Part shown: positions 1-11,536 of the stretch, one piece after another | Layout of the letters: each line of letters starts with the position of its first letter | Numbering within the stretch: position 1 is the first letter of the stretch | Assembly (NCBI GenBank): GCA_963693285.1 | Contig: OY848925.1 | Span: 2,086,932-2,150,931 of the forward strand | DNA from: Xestospongia muta | Taxonomy: Eukaryota; Porifera; Demospongiae; Haplosclerida; Petrosiidae | DNA length: 64,000 nucleotides | Direction: 5' to 3' | Position numbers and translations under genes: made by a program | The notes under the pieces: generated by a model | What the model was told of the DNA's origin: nothing | Seen by the model: the letters and a program-made list of their open reading frames with translations, nothing else | Databases searched by the model: none

Positions 1-107
1 TTTTATAAAAATGAAAGTGGATGTAGGGATAATAATACTAAACAAAAAATGCATAATATTATAAGATGTCTTTAATCAAGAAATATTACAGAGGAGATAT
101 TTTGTTG

Positions 108-1081
108 TTAGACACGACGTATTTTCATTTCAACATATGGTAGAGAATATGCCCAGCCTTTCCAATGATACCATACAATACCGTAATGAGTATCATTACC
201 ATAGAGACCATTTAAGTTAGAGTAATAGCATCCTTTATACCACCAAGCACCTGTGTAACCAATTGCACAATTACTACCATAAACATCATTGTCATTGTCT
301 TTAGTGGTAAATTTCATTAGATGATGATATATAAGAGAGTCTCCAGCAGTACCATTATATCCAGATACATGGAGAGTATAATCAGTAGTAGAACTATCTA
401 TGTAAAAAGTAGAGTAACTGGCAAATGCACTATTATTATTGTCATCTCTCATATCAACTCGTAGTTTTGTAGATACACTTCCATTAGCTAAACGATGAAG
501 TTTACTAAGTCCTAGCCAATACTCTCCTGAGATGTTACCAAAACCATGAACATAATCAGCCCAGTTGAGATAGAAGTCAACAGAGCCATCCATTCTTCTT
601 TGAAAGACAGTCCATCCACCACCATCAGTCTCCATGTCACAATTGGCCTATATAATGTATAGAGATGAAGCATAATGCTTATTCAAGCAATGTTGTACCT
701 TAAATGGTGACATATTGTCAGGTTTGAGAAAATAGACACCATTTTTAGTTTGTCCCTTCCTCAAAGCATCAAGACAGTCCAGATAATATACTTCAGGAGT
801 AGTAGGTGGATCATTAACAAAACAAGTACAGTTGTATTTTCCATTCTCCTTTAGTTCTATACAAGTACAAGAGAGATCTTGTCCCTCCTCATCTGTAGCT
901 TTACAACTATACAGATACTCTGTAAGGAATTAGAATTAAGAAATTAATTACACTTTCATCAACTAAATAACAAATATGCTTAGCTTTTGAATAATAGAAT
1001 TTGACCTTTTGGTTCTGGTGGACAATTTGCTATCACACTGCAGACAGCAATAGAGATAAAGAGAACAATACTGAGCTTCAT
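108..1081 (-). CDS. Secreted fibrinogen-related domain (FReD) protein, 3 exons
   Basis: Three exons on the minus strand: 1006-1081, 699-919 and 108-647. All junctions are GT..AG and the total frame is 279 codons. Exon 1 encodes a signal peptide (MKLSIVLFISIAVCSVIA) followed by NCPPEP. Exon 2 carries a short Cys-containing linker (CKAT, SCTC, NCTCF) and the start of the fibrinogen domain (DCLDALRKGQ). Exon 3 continues with CDMETDGGGWTVFQRR, the hallmark of fibrinogen C-terminal globes, then GEYWLGL, a DNDND calcium-site-like stretch and CAIGYTGAWWYKGCY near the end. The family (ficolins, tenascins, angiopoietins, invertebrate FREPs) binds carbohydrates or proteins outside the cell. Ligand and role here are unknown. 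With no collagen or coiled-coil region visible, this is a minimal single-FReD secreted lectin-like protein. Confidence 0.93.
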
Positions 1082-1132
1082 TTCTGTTTGGAATTGACGC
1101 CTTCACCTGTCTTTGTGGTACTCAATGATTCC

Positions 1133-1141
1133 TTTATATAA
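1133..1141 (-). promoter_or_regulatory. TATA-like box of the FReD gene
   Basis: Read on the minus strand the sequence is TATATAAAG, about 52-60 bases upstream of the FReD start codon at 1079-1081. The spacing suits a core promoter with a short 5' leader. This is assigned from sequence and spacing only. Confidence 0.5.
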
Positions 1142-2199
1142 CATAAGATGGGACTCTCCCAATGTTTGTTATAACTGCTTAGTCATGGTGTCATCATTAT
1201 CATACAGACATGATGGCAGACAAACTATACCTTTGATGTAATAGCATGATTTAAGATTAGTGTAAAGATTTATTCAGGTTAGCATTATCAGCATATGTAG
1301 TAGGTTTCATTTACTCTAAACATGAGTAATTAAAGCTGACTCATCATTATAATTATCCTATCTCATCATCTTAAGTCAGCTAAATGTTACTATGTTTATG
1401 ACCACATTCTGCCTCTCTCTGTCTTTAAGGTCATAGTACATTATCAATGTAAGGTAAACCACACATTTTATTGACATTCAATCTTACCCTAAACTTTTGT
1501 ATATTATTTTGCACAGGCAAAAATTATCTTTTATTTCCCTTGTTTTCTTAAATATGTCTACCTATTTGGCAGTAATATTATTCATGCAGAGAAAATTCAT
1601 GTTGTCCAATTTTTGGTCGGCTATACAGTGGGAAGACCCCTCTCCTATAATTATAATTAGTAACACTACTACTAACAAGAAGACAGCCATTGTCCCTATT
1701 ATGTGTAGTAATTTAGATACATGTAATGATAACATCATTGTATCCAGTACTACATATCTATAAAATGTAGTGATAATTGTGTGTATCTATCTTATTGATA
1801 TTATAAAATGTCATCTTTTGTCATAGCTATTTGATTTTTTAATAAGTAATGAAATAATTATTAGTAATAACTTAAACCATTTGTTGAGATGGAAAATTCT
1901 AACTTGTGTTTATAACAAAACATTTCATGATACAAAATATTGACATCCTCCCCTAATCCATGCCATACATTCATACACAGTGTCTTATTGTCGTCAAGTA
2001 AAGCTATATTCAAATATTAATATTTTCTATATAACACAAAGTGTTATATTAATTATAAAATTCTCTGACTATATATTGTGAAAACAAGTAAATTACCTCC
2101 TCAATCAGTACTAATATATTATTATAATATGTCTTCTTTAGTATGATACTGAGTCCATGTATACTGAAAACTAATCTCTAACATAATAAGTTATATAAT
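1142..2199. other. Intergenic, no supported gene
   Basis: AT-rich spacer between the FReD promoter and the truncated SMC6 copy. An 88-codon open frame at 1497-1763 has no recognisable domain and no splice or promoter context that I can support. The SMC6 duplication breakpoint must lie near the right end: similarity to the other SMC6 copy fades within a few tens of bases upstream of 2220. Confidence 0.5.
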
Positions 2200-2219
2200 C
2201 ATTGTGATTGTCTCCTTAG

Positions 2220-5200
2220 ATATTGAACGTCTTCAGACATTGGAAGATAAAGAGAGACAGCTATTATTAGAGTTAATGTGGGCACTAGCTAAAGAAACAG
2301 AACTCTCTGCTAAAAAAGCTGAAGATGATGTATTAAAAGAGACACAGAAACTAGAGAATATTGAAAGAAAAGTAAGAGATAACACTATGTCTAGTACCTA
2401 TACTATTAATATAATATTAATTGAATTTATTTATTATATTATTCAAATACTCATTACTATTTAACATAATATATTTCTATAACTATAGATTGATACATTC
2501 AAAGAGAAGCAGGACACTAAGAAGAAAAATCAAGAAGAAGCAAAGAAGCAGTTACAAGAGGGTACTAGTGAAGTCAGTGTTACTAATGCCAAGAGAGATG
2601 AACTATTAGGAAAAAAGAGAGCACTTGAGAGACAGATACGTGAAGGGATGGTAGGTGTGTCTGTTATGGGTGATGTTTCATTATTGTCGTGTTATGTATA
2701 TAGAAACGATCACAGACTATCAAACGAGAGATGTCTCAAGTAAGAAATGAAAAGAAAGAATTTGAAGCTAAACTTAGTGAACTTAAAACCAGGTATGTCA
2801 CTTTACTTTGAGATTATAATTTGGTAATTATATTACATAATTCTTCTTCTCTTTCTTAGAAACCCACAAGCTATAGTTGATCAACGTGTGGCTTTAACAG
2901 ATCAGTTAAAGAATGTAAAGGAAAAGAAAGCACATTTAGAGGGCAAATTGAAGACAGCTCATCATGACTATCAGCAAAAAGAAGAAGAGATTCGGCAAGT
3001 CAATGATAAATACCAGTCTGCAAGGTAGATTTGTAATATTTACATATGTCTATTTTTAGTATGGTAATATAATGGACAGTTGCCATTTGACATGCACAGC
3101 AAATGACAGCATACCAAATCAATTGGCCTTAGCATTATTTTGAGCCACATGTTTACAATAATATTTGTATGTCCATTTTACATCATTTGTGCAAGTATTG
3201 TAGTCAACTTTTAAAATCAAAATTTAGTGAAATTTATCAAAATAAAATAATCAACAATGCACATAGCAACTAATTTATATAATTATAATTTCTATATAAC
3301 TAAGAGGACTTTCAATTGGAAGCAATCTGAGTTTGTAAATCCAGACTGCTTCAAACAGTTCTGTAACATTACAGGATGATTTTATAATTATTATCTGTTA
3401 TGTATATTTTATAAGTTTGTTCATTGTCCTATTATTTTGTAGGTCTAGTGTAAGTCAGACAGAGAAAGGACTTAGAGAATGTAATGAGTCTTTACAACGA
3501 CTTACTTCCAGTGATAATCCTCTCAGTGGATTTGGTCAGTGGATGACAGATCTAGTCCAGACGCTTCATCAAAATAAGAGACAATTCAAGCATTTACCCA
3601 AAGGACCTATTGGTAAGTATTACATCAAACACTTCATACATACAACTCAAGATTCTTGTACTAATATGAACTGCCGTATCTCACTGATTATAGGATCATT
3701 GATAAAGATTAAAGATCAACAATGGTGTTTTGCTATTGAATGTGCTATTGGATTTGGTAATTTGTGTGGCTTTCTCGTAGATAATCATGAAGATGAGTTT
3801 AAATTTAAGTCTCTTGCTAGACAGGTTATACATCGCCACCCTGGAAAACGTGTTCCAACTTGTTTTAAGAGTAAATTCTTAGTGAGTTATTATAGAGATA
3901 TTCAGACTTACGTTGTTGTAATAAATGTAATATGAAATTGATGTATGTTAATTCTTTTAAAGAGTTTATATTGTCTCTTTAGGGACAAGTATATGATTTT
4001 AGGAGAAATGTAAGTATATTCATAAACCATCATGTATATATACTTTAATATAACTTGTGCTGAATATTTTCATGTTAGGTACCTCAATGTTCTTATCCTG
4101 CCTTAATAAACATGATTACAGTCAATGATCCTGATGTCATGAATATTCTTATTGATGTACGCAGTATTGAGAGTACACTACTAATTAAAGAGAAAGGTGT
4201 AGCTCGTCAAGTTATGAGCAGACCTCCTACAAATGCCAGATCAGTAAGTTATATGTATAGGGTTTTAATGGCAGTACTGTTGTTCAGTTGAACAGTCAAT
4301 TTTAATCGTCTTATTGTTTAATAGTTTAGGACTAATCTGGTTTACCAAGCTTTGACCAGACCAATTTCTTTAAATACATCATGGCAGCATAGTGTTCCAT
4401 AGATAATAGAGTCAACTTACAAGAATTTTATTGATTATTGTAATATCTTCTTAAAGCTGGCTATGTTCTGCTAGGATAGTTTTACTTTTTAAAAGACCAT
4501 CAAAAATCTTAGAACTCATTCTAATTTCTGCCATTAGGCCTATACTATATGTGGTGATCAAGTACTTCCCAATGATCGTTATTATTCAAATAAAATTCGT
4601 CATCCTTATGGTATACTTCATGCTAGTAAAGCAGAAAGTATAACACAACAACATCATTTTAAACAGCAATTAAGTGAAAAATTGAGAGGATACAAAGAAG
4701 AAGAAAGAAAACTCTCAGAAGCTATTACCACTACCAAGGTAGACTGTATGTAGTATATAGAAGTTATTTATGTACCACAAATACTGCTTTATATATTTTG
4801 TGTGTGCATTCGTCATTGTATTTGATATATGACTCAACATAAACAAAACGATAACTGTAAGTAATAATTTATTTCAATGAAACAATAGATTTAGTTTTGT
4901 TTTCTTCTCACATTATAATTGACTATGTAACTACACCATACATGTAAAGTTCATAATTCATAAAGGATATGTAATTCTGTCATATTCTCATTTTCAGAGA
5001 CAGCAGGACAGTATTAAACGATACATTAGTACAGAACAAAGAACACTACAAGAAATGAGAAGATCAATAGAAGAGTTCCAAGCAAAAATTGAGGAAATTG
5101 ATGATACCAATCAGGAAGAGGATATAGACACTTGGAAGAGTGAGATACAAGAACTAGAAGAGAAACTAAAGGGTCAGCAGAATGAACTTGATCAAGCCGT

Positions 5201-6742
5201 AACTCAAATATCTGATAAGAGAGAAGAATTAAAGAAACATTTAGAAGACATTGACAGATATGATCAAAGAGTACAAGAAGTAGTTAACAATGTAGAAGAA
5301 TTGAAGGCTACTTTCAAGGTATCTTACTAGAACTCTTAATTTCCATAATAATATGTCTTCTAATTTTTGTGCTTAACATTCCAATCAGTGGAAGTAATGT
5401 TTTTCTGTATTGATATCTCTACATGTTGTGTGTGTATATGTTATAATTTTTGTCATATTTTATTAGATTGCTTCTGATGAGTTAGGGAGAGCTACTAGAA
5501 TGGTTATTGATCATCAAGAGAAGGGAGAACAAATAAAGAGAAAACTACAAGAGGCTAAGAGAAAATATGAAGAAGCTAGGAGTCAACATGAAGATACTGT
5601 CAAGACTGCAGAGCAGCATTGTCCTAAAATTGAGACTGAACGTTCTTCTGCTAGTATTCAAAGAGAGATGATGAAAATTCAAAAGAAACTAACTGAAGAA
5701 TCAAACAGGTAAAATGGATTCAGTATATATAGTGTTGTAATAGTGGATGATGTAGGAGAGATAACCAAGACCAGATAAGGCAGAATTATCTTGAAGCTGT
5801 GGAACAATTTGAAGCTACTGATACTGCTATTAAAAAGGAAAAGGATTCATTGAAAGTCAGTGATAGCAATAAACTGTTTTTGCAATATAAGGTATAAGAG
5901 GAACAGGACAAAATTCATACTGTGTTAATGATAAATTGACCAAATGGTAATGAAGCTACTCAATATAAATTAGACTAACCATATGTGTGGCTAAGAAGCC
6001 ACATTGTCACTAAGGAAATTGACACTAACAATTCATGCCTACCTTTTTTATCCTACAGAGTCTAAATCTGAGTTTAACCCGACGTATAGCTGGCTATAGA
6101 GATATTCGTAAACGAATTGCCCATCGTGCTTGTATGTATTTTCAATCATTTGTTGGAAGAAGAGGCTATAGTGGAACACTAAACTTTGATCTTGACAAGA
6201 AGAAATTAGATATCATTGTGAGTACAGAACAATAGTAATAGTTCCTGTTAATTGAGTGACTTGTGCTTAAATCTGTAACTATTAGTATATTTGAATGTTT
6301 ATATTACTGAAGTTATTTTAGGTTAAGGTAAACAAACAACAAGCTACTAAGAATATCCGATCTCTTTCTGGTGGTGAGCGCTCTTTTGCTACTGTTTCTT
6401 TCATTATGGCTCTATGGGAAGCCATGGAGTGTCCTTTTCGTTGTCTTGATGAATTTGATGTCTTTATGGATCTTATGAATCGTCGTATCAGTATGCAACT
6501 AATGTTAGAAGGAGCTGAAACACTGCAGAGCAAACAGTTCATTTTCTTAACACCACAAGACATGAGGTATGCACTAGACACAGGATATTAAAGTTTGTAT
6601 ATAGTATACCATAATGATAGTCTCCAAGCAATAGTATTGATAGAGTTTTCTCTCTCATAGCACTTTGGGTGTCAAGTATCCTGATCGATGTAAAGTCTTG
6701 AGGCTAAGTGCTCCTGATCGTACTCAACGTACATTAGACTAA
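2220..6742 (+). pseudogene. 5'-truncated duplicate of SMC6 (exons 7-21 only)
   Basis: Fifteen exons match exons 7-21 of the full SMC6 gene at 31750-39312: 2220-2371, 2489-2650, 2704-2792, 2860-3024, 3443-3612, 3694-3881, 3983-4009, 4079-4243, 4538-4738, 4998-5318, 5467-5708, 5756-5855, 6059-6217, 6322-6566 and 6661-6742. Encoded are part of the N-terminal coiled coil, the hinge (about 3443-4243), the C-terminal coiled coil and the C-terminal ATPase lobe with the SMC signature SLSGGERSF, then Walker [11 protein letters not shown]. All frames and splice sites look open and it ends in a normal stop. Exons 1-6, including the Walker A exon, are absent, and no start codon or promoter is evident. 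Without the N-terminal lobe it cannot form an SMC ATPase head, so it is called a pseudogene despite the clean frames. Transcription of a partial protein cannot be excluded. Confidence 0.8.
3025..3442 (+). other. Expanded intron in truncated SMC6 copy
   Basis: This intron is 418 nt, whereas its counterpart in the full SMC6 gene (between 35986 and 36054) is about 69 nt. The extra roughly 350 nt is AT-rich and non-coding, probably an insertion after the duplication. I could not identify terminal repeats. Confidence 0.55.
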
Positions 6743-8109
6743 CAACATGTTTTCACTAATACGAAGATATGTCATATCAGCATAACTCATAGACTTGTTG
6801 CTTACAAGTTTATCCTCATAAGTACATTGACTTTGTTCATTAACACAAATATTAATTGTTAGTTGGTTTGTTCTATTAGTTTTAGGATATCGTGAAAATT
6901 AAAAGAATTTTTTTTATAATCTGATTACAATCACGTATTAATTGTAACACACTCATAACTGGCTACTCAAGATAAATTTCAAGTTTTCCAAACTACACAT
7001 ATTGCATAATTGATACTTAGCTAAGATGTATCATTAATACATTGTAATCAAAAATGTATACCCAATTTTTAATCATTGATCATGAGATGACTGTAAAAAG
7101 GGATGGTTCTGCCAAATTGATCAAAAATGAAATGCACTATAGTGCTTAACCTTGCTGCTGTGGGCAGTGTAGATCTATACTGCAGAGTGCATGTATATTT
7201 AACATTCCAGTAGCTTGAAGGTATGGTAAGTTTGATGATATCAGTTAAGATGAATGGTTCCTGATTTGTAAAGTAGATTTTGTCTCAAAAGAGTACTTTG
7301 AGAGTCTTCATAATAATGTGCTAGTGATAAAGTGAAAATTGAAATTGATATATGATTTGTATTATTTAGACTTACCTATAAACCACTTGAATATAATCTA
7401 AACTTGTTAAACTGATAAACAAGGAAGACTAGGTGTTACTTTAGTTGTTAATGATATTGCAGCAAGAACACCTCTTTGTGTTCGTTCACAATACATCCCA
7501 TAAATGATCGATGTGGGCAGAGGCTTAGGGGTGGTCTGAGCTCCCCCTCCATGCTACATCCCTTTCCTCAAGTTTTTGCCATATTAATATACATGTGATT
7601 AATATAAAATCATTTTAAAAAAACAATATAATAATAACTAATTCAAAGAATGAAATGTCTATTGTTTTTTTTTGTTCGAAATTCTCTATCACTGCATCAA
7701 AGTCAATAGTCTTAAAAATCTCTTACACTATGATCAAGTGGTGGACACATTTAATTTTCTTCAACTACCTATTCTTATAGTGTTAAATCATATGTAATAC
7801 ACACTTTTTAATATAAAATAATGTCCAAAATGAAGATGTCTGAAGTGCACACAGTGAGGCTTTAAACAATTCTCCCCCATCCCAAAGTTCAAATCCTAGT
7901 TGAACCCCTGGGGGAATATCTATCAAAGGGTATCTTATGATGCATTAACACAACAACACTTTCTGATTATGTAATATGTCATGTATAACATGTTCTGTCA
8001 GACAAGGAAACAACTAAAACAGCAGTGACTTGTTGCTGTCCATCAGCGAAGACTTTGGGTCTTTTAAGTTATTATTTATTTATTATATCTTCTTTATTTC
8101 ATATAGACA
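6743..8109. other. Intergenic, possible decayed DNA transposon
   Basis: No gene seen. Within 7500-7915 there are GC-rich islands in an AT-rich background (CTCCCCCTCC near 7535, and CTCCCCCATCCC and CCCCTGGGGG near 7870-7915). Such islands are typical of ends of non-autonomous hAT-like elements, but terminal repeats and a target duplication were not confirmed. Confidence 0.3.
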
Positions 8110-9081
8110 ATGTTTACACATAAAGCTATCATAAAGGATCTCACACTGCTAACTCAAGATCAAGTTCACCCTGCGTTTAGTCGAAAATTCATCTTAACTG
8201 GATATCGTCAAACTAATACATCATTTCTACAATGTCTTAAATATATCTTCATTGTACACAATGACTTTGGCAGTTTCTGGACACATTTGGTTCCTACATG
8301 TATGTTTCTAGTATGGTTGTATGATACATCACATGTATATAATTTCTATGATCCATTTTGGTACCCACTGTTAGTATACTGGATAGCAGTTTGTTTTGGA
8401 ACATTTCTTTCCAGTCTGTGCCATGCTATGTCATCAAAATCCTTGCTGTTTCTAGCTTCTTGTTTCATGATAGATTATTTAGGAGTCAGTACAGGAATTC
8501 TTGCAAGTGGTCTCGTTCAATATTTCTATGAACGTCCATTGGAAATCTCCTTATTTCAATATAAATGGACATTTATTATTTCTATTACCATTCTCTCTTT
8601 AAATTCAACATTTGTAGCATCAATAGCTGATTTAGTGTCACTAGAATATGGCTACCTTTTGAGAGAATTTATCTATTTAATAGCTTATGTAACTAGTAAT
8701 CTGCCTTTTATTGTGAGACTATCAACATGTCTATTTAATAGTAGAGAATGTCTCAATGACACGTTTATATATCAAATCTTATTTATTGTATTTATTATTT
8801 TGGCGGCTTTTTTCCAGTCATCAAAATTTCCAGAAAGATATGCACCTGGCAAGTTTGACTACTTTTTTCAAAGTCATCAACTCTTTCATATTTCTACTGT
8901 TATTATGATAACATGCAAATTAAATTTTCTGCAGAAGGATGCTCTAATTCGGCGGGAAATATTGACAAAAAATCCTTATTTCCAACCAGATGTATACACT
9001 ACTTTTATACCATGTCTACTTAATATTGTGATTGGATCTGCTTTTATTTCACTTCTAATATGGTACATTGTTAAAAATTGA
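8110..9081 (+). CDS. PAQR-family seven-membrane-segment protein (mPR-like)
   Basis: Intact single-exon frame of 323 aa. It shows the three PAQR blocks. Block A is GYRQTNTSF...HNDFGSFWTHL (residues 31-60). Block B is SSLCHAMSSKS...DYLGVSTG (about 101-129), where the SxxxH histidine is His105 and Asp122 lies in the second segment. Block C is SHQLFHISTV (about 255-264), giving HxxxH with His256 and His260. In adiponectin receptors these histidines bind the catalytic zinc. SHQLFH is typical of the membrane progestin receptor branch. Seven or so hydrophobic segments follow the short N-terminus. A CATATAG acceptor-like site lies immediately upstream of the ATG, so a non-coding first exon is possible. 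Ligand unknown; the role is likely ceramidase-like or receptor activity at the plasma or an internal membrane. Confidence 0.9.
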   Translation: MFTHKAIIKDLTLLTQDQVHPAFSRKFILTGYRQTNTSFLQCLKYIFIVHNDFGSFWTHLVPTCMFLVWLYDTSHVYNFYDPFWYPLLVYWIAVCFGTFLSSLCHAMSSKSLLFLASCFMIDYLGVSTGILASGLVQYFYERPLEISLFQYKWTFIISITILSLNSTFVASIADLVSLEYGYLLREFIYLIAYVTSNLPFIVRLSTCLFNSRECLNDTFIYQILFIVFIILAAFFQSSKFPERYAPGKFDYFFQSHQLFHISTVIMITCKLNFLQKDALIRREILTKNPYFQPDVYTTFIPCLLNIVIGSAFISLLIWYIVKN

Positions 9082-9523
9082 ACAAAAGTTTATGGGACAT
9101 CCTATCAAAAAGACTAACTAACTATTATATTACAGATCATTTGAAACATAAAGTATAAATACCTTTTTCTAACTGATACATTGATCTATATCATATACGC
9201 TTTTTCATTACTCAATAGTAACTGCTTTAGAGCAAATATAACTAGCTACAACATAAATATTTTGTGTTACTTGATTTAATTATATCCATCCTCATCATAC
9301 ACAATTCCCAACAAGAATGTCAATAAATGACAAGGTGTTGAAGTGATAACACAGTCATTAACAATGAACCTTCCTTATACACTTAGTTCTAATTGGAAGC
9401 TGGTGAATCACTGCACACAAACAGCTGCATGTCACCAGTCATTATAGATCTTTCACTTGTTAAAGAGAGCTATCATCAAAGTTAAGTAACAGTGAGTGTG
9501 TTATATTAAAATAACTCAGCTAT
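9082..9523. other. Intergenic, no gene seen
   Basis: AT-rich spacer between the PAQR gene and its broken copy. No coding or structural signal that I can support. Confidence 0.5.
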
Positions 9524-9790
9524 GTGTCATATCAACATCACACATTGTTATCTCAAGATCAAGTTCACCCTGTGTTTTGGCAGAAATTTATCTTAATTGG
9601 ATATTGTCAAACTAATACATCATATCTACAATGTCTCAAATATATGTTCATTGTACACAATGACTTTAGCAATTTCTGGACAATTTTTATTCCTGCTTGT
9701 ATATGTATTTACAGCTTGGCTGCACAGTGCCTCATACTTACACAATTTTAATGACCCATTTTGGTATCCACTTTGGCATATTGGATGAGT
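9524..9790 (+). pseudogene. Truncated, frameshifted PAQR copy
   Basis: This repeats the N-terminal third of the upstream PAQR gene: LLSQDQVHP, GYCQTNTSYLQCLKY and HNDFSNFW in one frame (from 9524), then YLHNFNDPFWYPL in a second frame (to about 9788). The reading frame shifts near 9690-9720 and a stop follows, and everything after the second hydrophobic segment is missing. It is a decayed tandem duplicate. The Ty3 element starts about 150 bases further on and may mark the point where the rest was lost. Confidence 0.85.
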
Positions 9791-9939
9791 ATTTGTAGAT
9801 TAGTAAGTTGATAGAAACACATGATAATTAAATGTTTTTACTATATGTTATCTTTATATTACAGCAACTTATTGTATATCAATATGAGATGATCTAGTAA
9901 GATCCTGTGATAATTATCCCATTATGAGTAAGTAATATC

Positions 9940-10033
9940 TGTAGTGTATGTACTGTATTACTTTATCTCTAAGATATTTATTTATTTGTGTGATCATTGT
10001 TTCTAGAACATTCCATCATTTTGTTATATATAT
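9940..10033 (+). repeat. 5' LTR of outer Ty3 element, left piece
   Basis: Matches the first part of the 3' LTR at 15475 onward: TGTAGTGTATGTACTG, then TTATTTGTGTGATCATTG and TCTAGAACATTCCATC. It is interrupted near 10033-10045 by the nested element and resumes at about 12388. It lacks the internal duplication of a roughly 38-bp segment found in the 3' LTR. Confidence 0.8.
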
Positions 10034-10081
10034 TGTAATATTGCTTGTAACTCAAAACAACTCTTTTTAATAAGACAACAA

Positions 10082-11003
10082 TTTGTGAGTATAGACGTTC
10101 AATGTCGCTCATTGACCTGGATACGTAGGCAACAGCTTTCCACTGGCTGTGTTGCTGTTGTTGTAGAAGAACTGCCCCTAATCCATATGTAGAAGCATCT
10201 GCACATATCTTCATTTCAGCTGCAGGATCATATAAGGCTAGAACAACTAGTTTTGTTACCTCTCTCTTGACATTCTCAATAGAAATATCTTGACAATCAG
10301 TGCAAACCCAGGTTCGCTTAGATCTGAGGAGTTCACAAAGAGGTTGAGAAATGTCGGACATAAAAGGGCTAAATTTCCCTAGCTGATTGACCATACTCAT
10401 GAATCTTCTAAGTTGGGTGAGTGTCTTAGGTGTTTCCATTTTGAGAATAGCAGCTGTTTTACGGAGAGATTCCATGTTTATCGATTGTATGACCTAAAAA
10501 TTTGAGAGAGTCTTTAAAGAACTCACATTTATCCTTTTTAGACTCACTTCTGCTTCTAAGATCGTCTAACTGAGCTAAAGTCTCCTCTACCATAGGCAAT
10601 GGATGCACCTCTCATACAACCTCATTAAGTGGCCTGAAGTCAACACAGATATGGGCATCCCCTGACTTTTTGGTGACCATTACCATCCCGGCGCACCAAT
10701 CAGTTGGCTAGTCAACTCTGAAAATGACTGCTAGAGACTCCATTCATATCAGCTCATCTTCAACTTTTTTCTTAGTGGAAGGGGGACATTTCATGGAGTA
10801 AACAGAGAATATGGTTGAGTATCTGCCTTCATTTTGATAGGGTAACTGACCTTGAAGGTACCTAGACCTGTAAACAATGCTGGATATTGATCAGTGATCC
10901 TTTGAGTAACTAACTGTGTGTACTTGTGACAATATTCAGAGAGCTTGAATGACCAAGAAGGTTCTCTCTCAGTCCTCTTACAACATAGACTAACTGAACA
11001 CAT
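10082..11003 (-). pseudogene. Reverse transcriptase/RNase H relic (nested Ty3 element)
   Basis: The N-terminal RT part reads YPALFTGLGTFKVSYPIKMK (about 10830-10890), then in other frames WCAGMVMVTKKSGDAHICVD and FRPLNEV. The catalytic YxDD region is deleted around 10500-10600. The sequence resumes with PKTLTQLRRFMSMVNQLGKF (about 10365-10425) and RNase H ICADASTYGLGAVLLQQ. The frame then runs straight into the LTR end remnant at 10081. Integrase is absent. Several stop codons occur. Confidence 0.82.
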
Positions 11004-11316
11004 GACTTTCTTTTGTATGAGAGTGATGCTGATAGCTCACCAAGAACTGACAAACCCCTTTGGTTTGGACTGCACAGATTCTTTGACGATTTCCGTAATT
11101 TTTTGAAGTAAGTTGTGTGAAAATGTTCTCAGCTAGAACCGTGACTTTGGCACTAGTATCTACTTTAACGGTGACCTCTTTCTCATCGACCAATACTTTA
11201 CAGTTCCATGACTTTGATTGACTCTTAGAAACAACTGTGTTCAAGTAAAACCCCTCTCCTTCATCATCAGTTTCAAAGAGGGTGTTACTACATTGGCAAC
11301 AGACCTTGAGAAACAC
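10990..11316 (-). pseudogene. Retropepsin relic (nested Ty3 element)
   Basis: The open stretch contains VKVDTSAKVTVLAENIF. This is the aspartic-protease active-site block with DTSA in place of the commoner DTGA, followed by hydrophobic VTVL. It sits between Gag and reverse transcriptase, the expected position. Downstream parts are degraded. Confidence 0.75.
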
Positions 11317-11536
11317 TGGGAGTGTTAATGCCTCTTCTTCTGACAGGTATGAGACACAGCATCCCAGACAGACATTAAAAGTGATGACTCTTTGCTACTA
11401 TCACTCATAAAGAGCATTTATTACTTGTAATACAAAAGGTTTCCATATTTCCTGAGTCAACAAGTATTGTGTATTAAATGCAAATTCATTCCAACCACAA
11501 AATTTGTCCTTGTAAATGAGGCTTCCATTATTCATG

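Noticed and set aside
1497..1763. 88-codon frame as a gene
   Set aside because: No domain, no splice or promoter support, and composition typical of AT-rich spacer.
2220..6742. Truncated SMC6 copy as a functional second SMC6 gene
   Set aside because: The Walker A half of the ATPase head and any start region are missing, although the remaining frames are intact.
7500..7915. Complete hAT-like MITE
   Set aside because: GC-rich ends are suggestive, but I could not pair terminal repeats or find a target duplication, so it is mentioned only as a possibility.
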